Assembly: GCA_002307215.1 (NCBI GenBank) | Contig: DBTU01000055.1 | Span: 98,894-162,893 of the forward strand | Direction: 5' to 3' | DNA length: 64,000 nt | Source of the DNA: Lachnoclostridium sp. UBA1308 | GTDB taxonomy: Bacteria; Bacillota; Clostridia; Lachnospirales; Lachnospiraceae | Part shown: piece by piece, positions 52,691-61,101 of the stretch | Numbering within the stretch: the stretch's first letter is position 1 | Layout of the letters: every line of letters begins with the position of its first letter | Made by a program: the position numbers and the translations under genes | Notes under the pieces: model-generated | Seen by the model: the letters and a program-made list of their open reading frames with translations, nothing else | Database searches by the model: none | What the model was told of the DNA's origin: nothing

Positions 52691-54130
52691 CTACATTCCG
52701 GCAATTTTAGATATGGTGCGAAACTCAGTCTTGAAATTCACATCATCAAATAAGGATAATTGTCGATAGGTTATGTCTCTTTCAATACCGGGTATCGGCT
52801 GATCCTTAAGTGCAACCAACTGTCTGGTAATAAAATCTTCTTCTATATGAATCGGATACATCATACGCCCTTTGCAGGTGATAAAATATACCGCTCTTTT
52901 TAATACAATGCCCATTCTCTTTAGGTCTGCAAAATCCAGAACCGCACTTTTTCTGGCCATAATTATACGCTGCGCCGAATTCGTGCCAATCCCGGGTACC
53001 CGAAGCAGGGTCAAGTGATCGGCTCGGTTTATTTCGACCGGAAATACCTCCAGATGTCTGAGCGCCCAGTCACATTTAGGATCTAAAAGAACGTTAAAGT
53101 TCGGACGTTTCTCATCAAGAAGCTCCTTTGTATGGAAACCATAAAATCGCAGCAAGAAATCAGCCTGATACAGACGGTGCTCACGCAAAAGCGGCGGTCC
53201 GGCCTGAGTAGAGGGAAGTCTGATGTCCTGATTCACATTCATAAATGCGGAATAAAACACTCTCTTTAAATCAAAATTCTGATATAACGACTCAGCCACA
53301 GACATGATCTGATAGTCACTCTCCGGTGTCGCTCCGATAATCATCTGTGTACTCTGACCGGCCGGTACAAAGAAACGCTTCTCCTTCTTCTTCGAGAAGG
53401 GTGTAAGTACAGAGGTGCTACCGGAGGTAATAATTTCCCTGATATCCTGATCTGCCTCACTTGTCGTCAGTAAAGGTTTCTGTCCAAAATCCGGAAGTCC
53501 GAGTGATTCCCGATGATTTTGTCTGCCAAGTTGAATCTGTCTGATTGGTCTTAGGATACTCTTGCGACTCTTATGAGGAGCAAGGTCTCTTAGACTTTCC
53601 GCCGTGGGAAGCTCCAGATTAACACTTAAACGATCCGTATACCAACCAAGCATCTCAATCAGTACCGGATCAGCTCCCGGAATCGCCTTGCAGTGGATAT
53701 ATCCGTTAAAGCGGTGAACCTCTCGCAGCAACCGCAGAGCCTCTATCATCAATTCCATCGTATGGTTCGGACTGATCAAAATACCGGAGCTTAAAAACAA
53801 ACCCTCGATATAGTTTCTCCGATAGAACTCCATCGTAAGATCACTGATCTCTGCAGGCGTGAAGGAGGTTCTGACAATATCATTGGAGGAGCGGTTAATG
53901 CAGTACTTGCAATCATAGGTACATTCATTCGTATACAAAACCTTCAGTAATGAGATACATCTACCGTCTGCTGAAAAGCTATGACAGATACCACAAGCCA
54001 AACTGTTACCCATACTTGTTCCATTCCCTTTGCGGTCTACTCCGCTGGAGGTACAAGCGACATCGTATTTCGCGGCATCGGACAGAATCTCAAGCTTTCT
54101 CTGTACGGTCATATTTTCCTGAATAACCAT
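52691..54130 (-). CDS. TIGR03916 radical SAM DNA modification/repair protein
   Basis: 479 residues. The radical SAM cluster CTYDCKYC lies at about 71-78 after GNSLACGICHSF. The TIM barrel continues with YIEGLFLSSGI and YIHCKAIPGADP, followed by DRLSVNLELPT. A helix-hairpin-helix DNA-binding segment, LLRVPGIGTNSAQRIIMARK, lies near 395. It likely acts on damaged or modified DNA with the TIGR03915 partner. ATG 54130 has GGGAG upstream, and the promoter lies between two LexA-like boxes. Confidence 0.88.
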   Translation of the reverse strand: MVIQENMTVQRKLEILSDAAKYDVACTSSGVDRKGNGTSMGNSLACGICHSFSADGRCISLLKVLYTNECTYDCKYCINRSSNDIVRTSFTPAEISDLTMEFYRRNYIEGLFLSSGILISPNHTMELMIEALRLLREVHRFNGYIHCKAIPGADPVLIEMLGWYTDRLSVNLELPTAESLRDLAPHKSRKSILRPIRQIQLGRQNHRESLGLPDFGQKPLLTTSEADQDIREIITSGSTSVLTPFSKKKEKRFFVPAGQSTQMIIGATPESDYQIMSVAESLYQNFDLKRVFYSAFMNVNQDIRLPSTQAGPPLLREHRLYQADFLLRFYGFHTKELLDEKRPNFNVLLDPKCDWALRHLEVFPVEINRADHLTLLRVPGIGTNSAQRIIMARKSAVLDFADLKRMGIVLKRAVYFITCKGRMMYPIHIEEDFITRQLVALKDQPIPGIERDITYRQLSLFDDVNFKTEFRTISKIAGM

Positions 54131-54149
54131 GGTATAATCTCCCTGTTTG

Positions 54150-54163
54150 CAAACATTTGTTCT
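54150..54163 (-). promoter_or_regulatory. LexA-like box 1
   Basis: Minus strand AGAACAAATGTTTG, matching the GAAC-N4-GTTY form of Gram-positive LexA boxes. It lies downstream of the -10. Confidence 0.65.
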
Positions 54164-54170
54164 TATTTGT

Positions 54171-54199
54171 ATTTTATCAAACCGGAATTATAAAGTCAA
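54171..54199 (-). promoter_or_regulatory. sigma-A promoter of repair operon
   Basis: Minus strand TTGACT (54199-54194), 17-bp spacer, TAAAAT (54176-54171), enclosed between two LexA-like boxes. Confidence 0.75.
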
Positions 54200-54207
54200 T
54201 ACGATTT

Positions 54208-54221
54208 CAAACATTTGTTCG
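54208..54221 (-). promoter_or_regulatory. LexA-like box 2
   Basis: Minus strand CGAACAAATGTTTG, close to the Bacillus consensus CGAAC-N4-GTTCG, just upstream of the -35. It shares GAACAAATGTTTG with box 1. Confidence 0.75.
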
Positions 54222-54247
54222 TACAGTTGTAATTGTTATTACTGTTT

Positions 54248-54367
54248 GTTACCGTTCACAACTCAGCAAGGATAGTTACATGAACGGGAAAGAAATATTT
54301 CCATATAGGAGCCACTTTCGCATTTTTTCCCAGTCCGGATGCATCTCCTTGAGGGCTGAACCGTAAT
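54248..54367 (-). repeat. R3 palindrome-ended repeat, copy 2
   Basis: 120 bp with ends GTTACCGTTCA and TGAACCGTAAT (9 of 11 complementary). It shares GGCTCCTATATGGAAA and TTTCTTTCCCG blocks with copy 1 at 36533-36643, in opposite orientation. Lies between the repair operon promoter and the ABC permease end. Confidence 0.8.
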
Positions 54368-54394
54368 ATGCAGTTTCTAAATAATATTATTTGG

Positions 54395-55567
54395 TTAAAC
54401 TGATTGTTGTCTTTTCCTTTTACTCACGACCAAAGCAAGAGAGATAAAGGCTATGGTAAACCCGATTTCGATAGCCATACATCTAAAAGCTTCCGACACC
54501 TCACTCCATTGAAAGGAGGGTATACTCATCAGTGAATGATTCGCTTTCACATACCAATAGGCGGGGGTGAAACTTGCAGCTCGAAGCACCTTATCGCCCA
54601 AATATTCCTGGGGTACAAACATACCGCTTAAGAAAGCTACACCAAGCGATAATCCCGTTGATAATGCACCGATTGCCTTCCGACTATTAACGGCAATACC
54701 GATTAGATAACTGACACTTAATACAGTCAGAGCAAATACTGCTGCATTCACCCAAGTCAGCACTAGATTGATTGTAATACTCCGACTCTTGCTCAGAATC
54801 AAACCCGATAGAATAAATAACAGCAAATAGCCAAAAACAAATATCAGATTAGCTAAAATCAATTGAAGATTCATCCTGCGATAACTGATGGGTGATGCAT
54901 TATGCCTTCTTCGGATATCCAGCCCGTTGAAGGAGAACATAATCATGCTGATTCCGGTAATGAAGGCTGCAATAATGACATATCCCATGAAGTTGAAATA
55001 TTCCTCATTAAACTCATTTGCATTAGTGACACTATCCTTTTTCTCAACATCAAAAACTGTCTTGGCCTCAATTGATAGATTTGCCTCTATATAGCTGTTC
55101 AGCTTATCATAATTGATCTCCGGTACATTGGATAAATACACTCTGGCAAGGTTAAAATAATTATCAATTACGGTATTCAATGACATTGCTTCTGCAGAAT
55201 CGGGTAATGCTTCCTTACTTAGCTTCAGAGAACCATTGTTTAGAAAACTGTCCGAAAAACCCTTTGGAATTGTCAGAATATATTTCGCTTCACCAAAAAA
55301 TAATGCATCCTTTATGGAATCCTCATTCTTACCGGGCTCAACTACAGTTACATACTGATCCAAATAATTTAAAAATCCATCAACCAGAGTATTTTGCCCA
55401 TCCTCGTTGATTATTATTGTATTAATCTTTTCGGTATGGTATTCCTCCGATCCCATAGAGCTATTAGCGGTCATCGCATAGGCTAAACCGATGAACATGA
55501 AGGTATAGATCAGTAAGGGCGTTCGTAATTTTCTTAATATTTTAAAATATGTTTTATAAACTGGCAT
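54395..55567 (-). CDS. ABC-2 type permease subunit
   Basis: 390 residues from ATG 55567 (MPVYKTYFKIL), with AGGAGG upstream; it overlaps the previous permease gene by 14 nt. One N-terminal helix (about 18-36), a large extracytoplasmic domain (about 40-200), then five membrane helices with SGMFVPQEYLGDKVLRAASFTPAYWYV (about 325-350), typical of ABC-2/YhgE-like exporters. It probably forms a heterodimer with the next-upstream permease. Substrate unknown; such exporters move antibiotics, lipids or peptides. Confidence 0.85.
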   Translation of the reverse strand: MPVYKTYFKILRKLRTPLLIYTFMFIGLAYAMTANSSMGSEEYHTEKINTIIINEDGQNTLVDGFLNYLDQYVTVVEPGKNEDSIKDALFFGEAKYILTIPKGFSDSFLNNGSLKLSKEALPDSAEAMSLNTVIDNYFNLARVYLSNVPEINYDKLNSYIEANLSIEAKTVFDVEKKDSVTNANEFNEEYFNFMGYVIIAAFITGISMIMFSFNGLDIRRRHNASPISYRRMNLQLILANLIFVFGYLLLFILSGLILSKSRSITINLVLTWVNAAVFALTVLSVSYLIGIAVNSRKAIGALSTGLSLGVAFLSGMFVPQEYLGDKVLRAASFTPAYWYVKANHSLMSIPSFQWSEVSEAFRCMAIEIGFTIAFISLALVVSKRKRQQSV

Positions 55568-56687
55568 AATTCTTCCTCCTGATTCCAACAAAGGATGCTA
55601 TACATAAAAACGCAGTAATAATTAACAACAGAGCAGCATCTAAATAAAAACGCTCATAGGTATCATAGTAATACAAGCTGTACATTGCGTCCGCAATCAG
55701 ATTAACCGGATTGATATATCCGAGTATCGGTAGCTTTTCCGCAACTATATATTTTATCTGATGCACCATCATACCGGAGAGGAATCCGCCGCCGAGTACT
55801 ACCAGTGTTAAAATAGCTTCTTTGGTTTCAGTCTTTTTCTTTACCCATATACCTACCGTTCCGCCAAGAGCAAGGCCACATAGTGATCCCAGGATACAAA
55901 TTCCGAATAGATACGCAAGATTATTGCCAAAATCCACTTTAATGATAAAATACATATAGAGGAACACAAGAATAATACTTCCCATATGCGCTGTAAATGC
56001 AGCCATAAGGTTACTAAAAAACAACTTCATCTTGTTCATCGGTGATACATTCAGCCTCGCTCCGCGACTGGAAAGGTTAGCTTGAATATTAATAACTTCA
56101 TCCAGTCCCCAGTTCGCTGAGAAAACACATGCATACGCCAGTAATGCGTAGAAATAAATCAATAATTGCTGAGGTTTGTGACTACTTTTCACTTCCTTGA
56201 GGTATTCGTTATTATTCATTACATCATCCAACAGACCTTCATTCATTGCATTCGGATTTTCCTTCATTATTGCCGTAACAGCATCCGACGTGTGTAGGTA
56301 TTGATCCAGAAAAGATTTTGCGATTGTTGTATTCATGGAATTTGACTTAATGTGTAACTCCGGTTTTTCGTTGCCAACAATGTAGGCATCAATATCTCCG
56401 TTCTTCAAAAGCTTTTCTGCCTTTGTTTGATCACAATAAGTAACATCAAACATTTTTATATCCTCTGACATATTTGCAGAGCTTAATACCTCACCAAAGG
56501 TATCTTCCTTAGCTCCCTGGCTGTCGTAAGCAATGGTAATGGTCTTAAAATCCTCTATCTTCCAGAGATTATTAAAGGCAAAGAAGAAACAGGTGGCCAA
56601 TAAAATTGGAAACATATAGCACCAGAACATCGTTTCCCTACTGCGAAAAAGGCATTTCAGCCTTGTAATATATAAATAAAAACTCAT
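55554..56687 (-). CDS. ABC-2 type permease subunit
   Basis: 377 residues. N-terminal helix (about 20-40), extracytoplasmic domain (about 45-180), then helices with WGLDEVINIQANLSSRGARLNVSPMNKMKLFFSNL (about 200-235) and SGMMVHQIKYIVAEKLPILGYINPVNLIADAMY near 315, as in ABC-2 exporters. Homologous in layout to the downstream permease. Separated from its ATPase gene by 160 nt containing repeat R1 copy C. AGGGAGG lies before ATG 56687. Confidence 0.85.
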   Translation of the reverse strand: MSFYLYITRLKCLFRSRETMFWCYMFPILLATCFFFAFNNLWKIEDFKTITIAYDSQGAKEDTFGEVLSSANMSEDIKMFDVTYCDQTKAEKLLKNGDIDAYIVGNEKPELHIKSNSMNTTIAKSFLDQYLHTSDAVTAIMKENPNAMNEGLLDDVMNNNEYLKEVKSSHKPQQLLIYFYALLAYACVFSANWGLDEVINIQANLSSRGARLNVSPMNKMKLFFSNLMAAFTAHMGSIILVFLYMYFIIKVDFGNNLAYLFGICILGSLCGLALGGTVGIWVKKKTETKEAILTLVVLGGGFLSGMMVHQIKYIVAEKLPILGYINPVNLIADAMYSLYYYDTYERFYLDAALLLIITAFLCIASFVGIRRKNYASL

Positions 56688-56762
56688 TATTTTCCTCCCT
56701 TTCGCCTATTGACGGCGGATCTTACCTAACCTACATGATGCTGCTTTACATCATCGCCAATA

Positions 56763-56839
56763 CCCGGAAGAATAAGGAGGGAGCACCACTGTGCGAGCTT
56801 CTTATTCTTCCCAAGAATTTTGGTTTTTTCAAAATTCTT
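56763..56839 (-). repeat. R1 double-hairpin dispersed repeat, copy C
   Basis: Stems 56766-56776/56801-56811 and 56813-56822/56830-56839, both perfect. It begins about 9 nt after the ATPase stop and lies within an ABC transporter operon. Confidence 0.9.
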
Positions 56840-56847
56840 TTTTCACA

Positions 56848-57780
56848 TTAATCCCTTAATTCTTTTCCTGTAATCTCAAGGAAAACATCATTAAGCGTCG
56901 GCTGTTCCGTAATAACCCTGCCGAAATTAATCTTATTTTCAGCCATAAAATCAAGAATATGAATTAGATTGTTCTTCCCCTTACCCGACTTTATTTCCAA
57001 CAGATTATCTTGATATTCAACCGAATATATTCCCGGAATTTGTTTCAACTCACCAATATATTCTTCCTTCAAATTAAATATTTCCAGGGTTACCTTCTCG
57101 CCGACCGAGATCATAGCCTTCAGTTCCTCTTTGGTCCCCTTCGCGATAACTCTTCCCTTATCAATGATCGCGATGTTGGTACATAATTGTTCGACTTCCT
57201 CCATATAATGCGAGGTATATATAATAGTCGCACCTTCCTCATTCAGCTTTTTGATGCCCTCCAGTATCTTATTACGACTCTGCGGGTCAACGGCCACAGT
57301 CGGCTCATCCAGAATAATCAACTTCGGCTTATGAACAATACCGCAGGCAATATTTAATCTTCGAAGCAAGCCTCCGCTTAACTTCTTCGGATAGAACTTC
57401 TGAAAATCCTCCAGAGACACAAATTCAATTGCTTCCTTCGTAAGGCGCTTTACCTCATCTTTATTCCGAATATAAAGACTGCAAAAATATGAAATATTCT
57501 CATATACCGTCAACTCATCAAATACTGCCACATTCTGCATGATGATACCGATATCCCTCTTGATATCATAGGCGTTCGGACTCATCGGTTTGTTAAAAAT
57601 TTGTATGCTTCCCTTATCATATTTTAATAAAGAGAGGATGCAATTGATTGCTGTCGTCTTTCCCGAACCGTTCGGTCCGAGCAGACCGAATATCTCGCCT
57701 TCCTCAACCTGCAAATCCAAATAATCCAGAGCCACTAATTTATCGTACCTTTTCACTAAACCTTCCACTTTTATTACCAT
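56848..57780 (-). CDS. ABC exporter ATP-binding protein
   Basis: 310 residues. Walker A GPNGSGKT (about 35), Q-loop IMQNVAVFDELT (about 83), signature LSGGLLRR (about 137), Walker B LIILDEPTVAVDP (about 157), H-loop TSHYMEE (about 192), and a C-terminal regulatory extension ending TLNDVFLEITGKELRD. It drives the two ABC-2 permeases that follow. AAGGAGG lies before ATG 57780, with a TAGGAGGA/TCCTCCTA hairpin just upstream. A DesK/NarL-type two-component system encoded at 59354-61101 may regulate it. Confidence 0.92.
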   Translation of the reverse strand: MVIKVEGLVKRYDKLVALDYLDLQVEEGEIFGLLGPNGSGKTTAINCILSLLKYDKGSIQIFNKPMSPNAYDIKRDIGIIMQNVAVFDELTVYENISYFCSLYIRNKDEVKRLTKEAIEFVSLEDFQKFYPKKLSGGLLRRLNIACGIVHKPKLIILDEPTVAVDPQSRNKILEGIKKLNEEGATIIYTSHYMEEVEQLCTNIAIIDKGRVIAKGTKEELKAMISVGEKVTLEIFNLKEEYIGELKQIPGIYSVEYQDNLLEIKSGKGKNNLIHILDFMAENKINFGRVITEQPTLNDVFLEITGKELRD

Positions 57781-57799
57781 TGTGATCCTCCTTGTTCCG

Positions 57800-57819
57800 T
57801 AGGAGGATATCTCCTCCTA
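57800..57819 (-). promoter_or_regulatory. SD/anti-SD hairpin before ABC ATPase
   Basis: TAGGAGGA / TCCTCCTA, an 8-bp stem with a 4-nt loop, 10 nt upstream of the true AAGGAGG site. Same logic as the tandem units at 14971-15042. Confidence 0.6.
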
Positions 57820-57897
57820 GATTAATAATTTTATTGGGCTTGCTATTACTATACAAAATTCTGAGGTGATTATGAAGTGCATTGTGTCACGATGTGA

Positions 57898-58050
57898 AAT
57901 GACATTTGTCATGGGAATAGAGGTGGGTGCTGGCGAAGGTAAGATGTGACACTTAAGGGACGGCTGAGGGCAGAAAGAACGGTGATGGGATGCGGTTTTG
58001 ATAAGCGGGTTGCAGTTTACTAGCAATTCTAAGGTGTCTTCGTTCGCTTG
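57898..58050 (+). repeat. R2 dispersed repeat, copy 2
   Basis: Left arm of a giant inverted repeat centred near 58109. Shares GAACGGTGATGGGATG with copies 1 and 3 but is more diverged and shifted in reading frame. Confidence 0.8.
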
Positions 58051-58082
58051 GGACAATCAGAACGCGCAAAAACTCCTCAAGT

Positions 58083-58121
58083 AATATACAGGAAACCTAC
58101 TCAGTAGCTTCCCTGTATATT
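58083..58121. repeat. hairpin at centre of R2 inverted pair
   Basis: AATATACAGG / CCTGTATATT with further inner pairing (CTACT/AGTAG), placed near the midpoint between R2 copies 2 and 3. Confidence 0.75.
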
Positions 58122-58169
58122 GCTTTCGTCAAACATTTGCGCTCGTGCGATTATCGCACGTCTGATTTT

Positions 58170-58335
58170 ATCGCTCTCTCAGACACCTAAGAATTGCACG
58201 TAAACTGCAAATGCTTTCAAAATCGCATCCCATCACCGTTCTTCCTGCCATCAGCCTGTCTTTGGACTGTTACACGATAATACGAAAGACGCCAGGTGTT
58301 CTCTATTCCCTTTTTCATTTTTTGCTAGCAATGCC
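58170..58335 (-). repeat. R2 dispersed repeat, copy 3
   Basis: Right arm of the inverted pair and the closest relative of copy 1 (17771-17936). Blocks such as GTTTACGTGCAATTCTTAGG and GAACGGTGATGGGATG are identical. Confidence 0.85.
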
Positions 58336-58416
58336 ATCTCTCTCTGAGATTGGCTATGAATATTTGCTTAGTAGATACTGATAAACTACGGGAGTTATAT
58401 TAGTTTCAATAATATG

Positions 58417-58466
58417 TGAGCGCAAGAAAAGCTTGGAAAATAAATTCCAAGCTTTTCTTACGCTCA
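58417..58466. terminator. 22-bp hairpin
   Basis: Arms 58417-58438 and 58445-58466 pair over 22 bp with one mismatch and a 6-nt loop (core AAGAAAAGCTTGGAA). Lies downstream of the isochorismatase-like gene on the minus strand; likely its terminator. Confidence 0.65.
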
Positions 58467-58597
58467 TATCCAAAACCAAAAGTTACAGATGGCAAATTAT
58501 AAGTTCTCATGTTCCAGATAGCAAATTACAAGCTCTTATATTATAGGAGCCTATACTTACCCAGTCTTATTCCTTTTTATTTAATACCTCCACCGAA

Positions 58598-59143
58598 CTA
58601 CTTGATCAGCTTGGATATTTCTTTGAATACATCTGTCTTGGCGGTTCTTGTTAATTCGAACAAGATTGACTCGTAGGTAGTCGGGAGGGCACCTTCTGCG
58701 ATTGCCCTTTTAATTCCGACCTGGCGATCACTTTCTCTTCTTGAACCGACGCAGTCCTCGACCAATATTACCTGATATCCTTTATCGCGCAGATCGATTA
58801 CGGTCTGAAGCACACAGATATGAGCTTCGATACCGCAAATTATTATATTCTTCTTGCCACTCTTTGCTATCTTTTCAAATATCTCTTCATTTTCCGCGCA
58901 GCTGAAGGTCACCTTATCAGAATACGCAAATCCTTTTCCGACTGCCTCACAAATGGCCGGCACTGTCATGCCGATTCCCTTTGTATACTGCTGAGTTACT
59001 ATCGCGTCAATGTTCAGGGCACACAGTCCTTTGATTAGGATTTCTGTATTATGTAGCAGTTCTTCCTTCCTATCAATGACCGGAATCAATCTTTCTTGAA
59101 AATCTATTACAAGTGCTAAGGTATCCTCTGCTAATATTCTCAT
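58598..59143 (-). CDS. isochorismatase-family cysteine hydrolase
   Basis: 181 residues from ATG 59143 (MRILAEDTLALVIDFQERL), which has CAGGAG 9 nt upstream; the earlier ATG 59161 lacks a site. The catalytic triad is visible: Asp in VIDFQE (about 14), Lys in YSDKVTFSC (about 82) and Cys in GIEAHICVLQTV (about 115). Members are nicotinamidases, amidases or YcaC-like hydrolases. Substrate cannot be fixed here. Stand-alone gene upstream of an exporter region. Confidence 0.86.
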   Translation of the reverse strand: MRILAEDTLALVIDFQERLIPVIDRKEELLHNTEILIKGLCALNIDAIVTQQYTKGIGMTVPAICEAVGKGFAYSDKVTFSCAENEEIFEKIAKSGKKNIIICGIEAHICVLQTVIDLRDKGYQVILVEDCVGSRRESDRQVGIKRAIAEGALPTTYESILFELTRTAKTDVFKEISKLIK

Positions 59144-59242
59144 GATTTTCCACTCCTGCATATGTTTATTGTAAGCTTAATTTAAAGCAAACTGATTATA
59201 ACATTCATGTTCCGTAGTTTCAAGGGAAAGAATATGCTTCTA

Positions 59243-59270
59243 TTGACATCATTCGGCTTACATGTAATAC
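59243..59270 (+). promoter_or_regulatory. candidate promoter of DesK-type kinase operon
   Basis: TTGACA, 16-bp spacer ending in TG, TAATAC. The kinase ATG is 83 nt downstream. Confidence 0.45.
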
Positions 59271-59353
59271 TATAATCGATTAAGAATTCACCTATACAGG
59301 AAAATACAGGCATATTGTATCGGTAAAATGACAGCTTTTCATAAGGAGCCTTT

Positions 59354-60478
59354 ATGAACGAAATTATTGATAAAATCATATTATTTCTATGCTGTACGAC
59401 CTTGTTTTTATTTCATATCAGTGGCAATTTCTTTATTGTACCGGTAATCATCTCCATCGTCCTTACCAGTCTTTTTGTCTACTATGATAGGGACAAGCTC
59501 AGGTTGATCGGTGTTCTATTCTTTGCACTGCTGTGCATTTTCTTCCCTATTTATATCGTGTTTTTACCTTTACTTCTATATGATATACTCCATACAAGAT
59601 ACCAGTATGTGCTTTTTACAGTACCTGCTCTTTTTCTGTATCATTTATTCGCTTACAATTCCATGATTATATCCTTTACCTCCGCATTTCTTGTATTAGC
59701 ATTTCTACTAAAATATAAAACCAATCGGCTGAATACAATCACCGGTGAATATAATGATTTGCGTGACAGTTCTGCGCATATGTCCTTACTGCTTGAGGAG
59801 AAAAACAGCGATCTGCTTAAGAATCAGGATTATGAAATTAATGTGGCTACTCTAAATGAACGAAACCGTATCTCCAAGGAAATACATGACAATATCGGGC
59901 ACCTTTTGTCAAGAGCTCTTCTGCAGGTTGGCGCTTTACAGGTCCTCACCAGGGAAGAATCAACCGGTGAGGGGCTGTCTGCACTCAAGGAATCCCTGTC
60001 GGTAGGAATGGACCAGATAAGAAGCAGTATCCATAATATGTTTGATGAGTCAGTCGATTTATATATGCAGATTGATGGCCTGGTGAAGGATTTTACCTTT
60101 TGTGCCATCACTTATGATTATGACATTAAGAATCCTCCGCCGCTGCCGCTGAAGTACAGTCTGATTGCAATTACCAGAGAAGCCTTCGCCAATATCATGC
60201 GTCATTCCAATGCCACGAAGGTTAATATCACTCTTAGAGAGCATCCCGCAATGTATCAGCTGGTCATCCAAGATAATGGAACCATTGATGCCAAGACACA
60301 TAAAGTATTGACCAAGCTCATGGAGGATCAGGGCTTTAATGAAGGAATGGGGCTTCGTAATATTTATGATCGCGTAAAAAGCTTTGATGGAAATGTTAAT
60401 ATAACACTGGAGCATGGATTTCGCCTATTTCTATCCATACCGAAATGTGTATCAACTAACGAGGAGGTAGTCGTATGA
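59354..60478 (+). CDS. DesK/LiaS-type sensor histidine kinase
   Basis: 374 residues. Five or six membrane helices fill residues 1-120, followed by a coiled coil (about 125-165). The HisKA_3 phosphoacceptor is in ERNRISKEIHDNIGHLLSRA (about 172-190). HATPase motifs REAFANIMRHSNATKVNI, QDNGTI and GMGLRNIYDRV follow. The DNIGH form is typical of DesK/LiaS-like kinases that sense membrane state. Its gene overlaps the response regulator by ATGA. It is divergent from an ABC-2 exporter, a common target of such systems. AAGGAG before ATG 59354. Confidence 0.88.
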   Translation: MNEIIDKIILFLCCTTLFLFHISGNFFIVPVIISIVLTSLFVYYDRDKLRLIGVLFFALLCIFFPIYIVFLPLLLYDILHTRYQYVLFTVPALFLYHLFAYNSMIISFTSAFLVLAFLLKYKTNRLNTITGEYNDLRDSSAHMSLLLEEKNSDLLKNQDYEINVATLNERNRISKEIHDNIGHLLSRALLQVGALQVLTREESTGEGLSALKESLSVGMDQIRSSIHNMFDESVDLYMQIDGLVKDFTFCAITYDYDIKNPPPLPLKYSLIAITREAFANIMRHSNATKVNITLREHPAMYQLVIQDNGTIDAKTHKVLTKLMEDQGFNEGMGLRNIYDRVKSFDGNVNITLEHGFRLFLSIPKCVSTNEEVVV

Positions 60479-61101
60479 AGGTTTTACTGATAGATGATGA
60501 TAAGCTGGTCTGCTCCTCTCTTAAGATAATCCTGTCCTCTGATCCCGAAATCACAGTAGTCGGTACCGGATATAACGGAAGAGAAGGGGTCGCGCTCTAT
60601 CATGAATTGAAACCGGATATTTTACTTATGGATATTCGCATGGAACTCATGTCCGGCTTAGAGGCCGGGGAGCTTATCCTTGGCAAATACCCGAATGCCC
60701 GAATTCTCTACTTGACCACGTTTCTCGATGACGATTATATTATTAATGCCCTTCGTATCGGAGCAAAGGGCTATATGATGAAGCAAAACTATGAAAGCAT
60801 CATTCCTGCCCTGAAAGCAGTAGCCATGGGGCAGAACGTATATGATAACGAGATCATCACCAAGTTGCCGAGGCTGATGGGTAAACCTTACGAAACAAAA
60901 GGTCTGGAAGATTTCGGCATAACCGATAAGGAGTTTGAAATTATCACAAAAATAGCGGACGGTATGTCCAATAAGGAAATCTCAGAATTACTTTTCTTAA
61001 GTGAAGGGACCGTCCGCAATAACATCAGTACCATTTTAGAGAAATTAATCTTAAGGGACCGCACTCAGATCGCTGTCTATTATTATAAGAATGTTAAATA
61101 G
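60475..61101 (+). CDS. NarL/FixJ-type response regulator
   Basis: 208 residues. The receiver has IDDDK (6-10), phosphoacceptor Asp in LLMDIRM (about 54) and a lysine in GYMMKQNY (about 102). The LuxR-type helix-turn-helix at the C-terminus has DKEFEIITKIADGMSNKEI and SEGTVRNNISTILEKL. Usual for DesR/LiaR-like regulators. Translationally coupled to the kinase. Likely target: the exporter operon at 54395-57780, by analogy only. Confidence 0.88.
   Translation: MKVLLIDDDKLVCSSLKIILSSDPEITVVGTGYNGREGVALYHELKPDILLMDIRMELMSGLEAGELILGKYPNARILYLTTFLDDDYIINALRIGAKGYMMKQNYESIIPALKAVAMGQNVYDNEIITKLPRLMGKPYETKGLEDFGITDKEFEIITKIADGMSNKEISELLFLSEGTVRNNISTILEKLILRDRTQIAVYYYKNVK

Larger units (their letters stand above)
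57781..58597. other. 817-nt gene-free region of repeats
   Basis: Contains the SD hairpin 57800-57819, the giant R2 inverted repeat 57898-58335, a 22-bp terminator-like hairpin at 58417-58466 and a ~29-bp imperfect direct duplication at 58485-58541. Reading frames here are not convincing. Confidence 0.7.

Noticed and set aside
57817..58056. 79-residue frame on the minus strand in R2 copy 2
   Set aside because: Different register from the other copies, no ribosome site, unusual composition.
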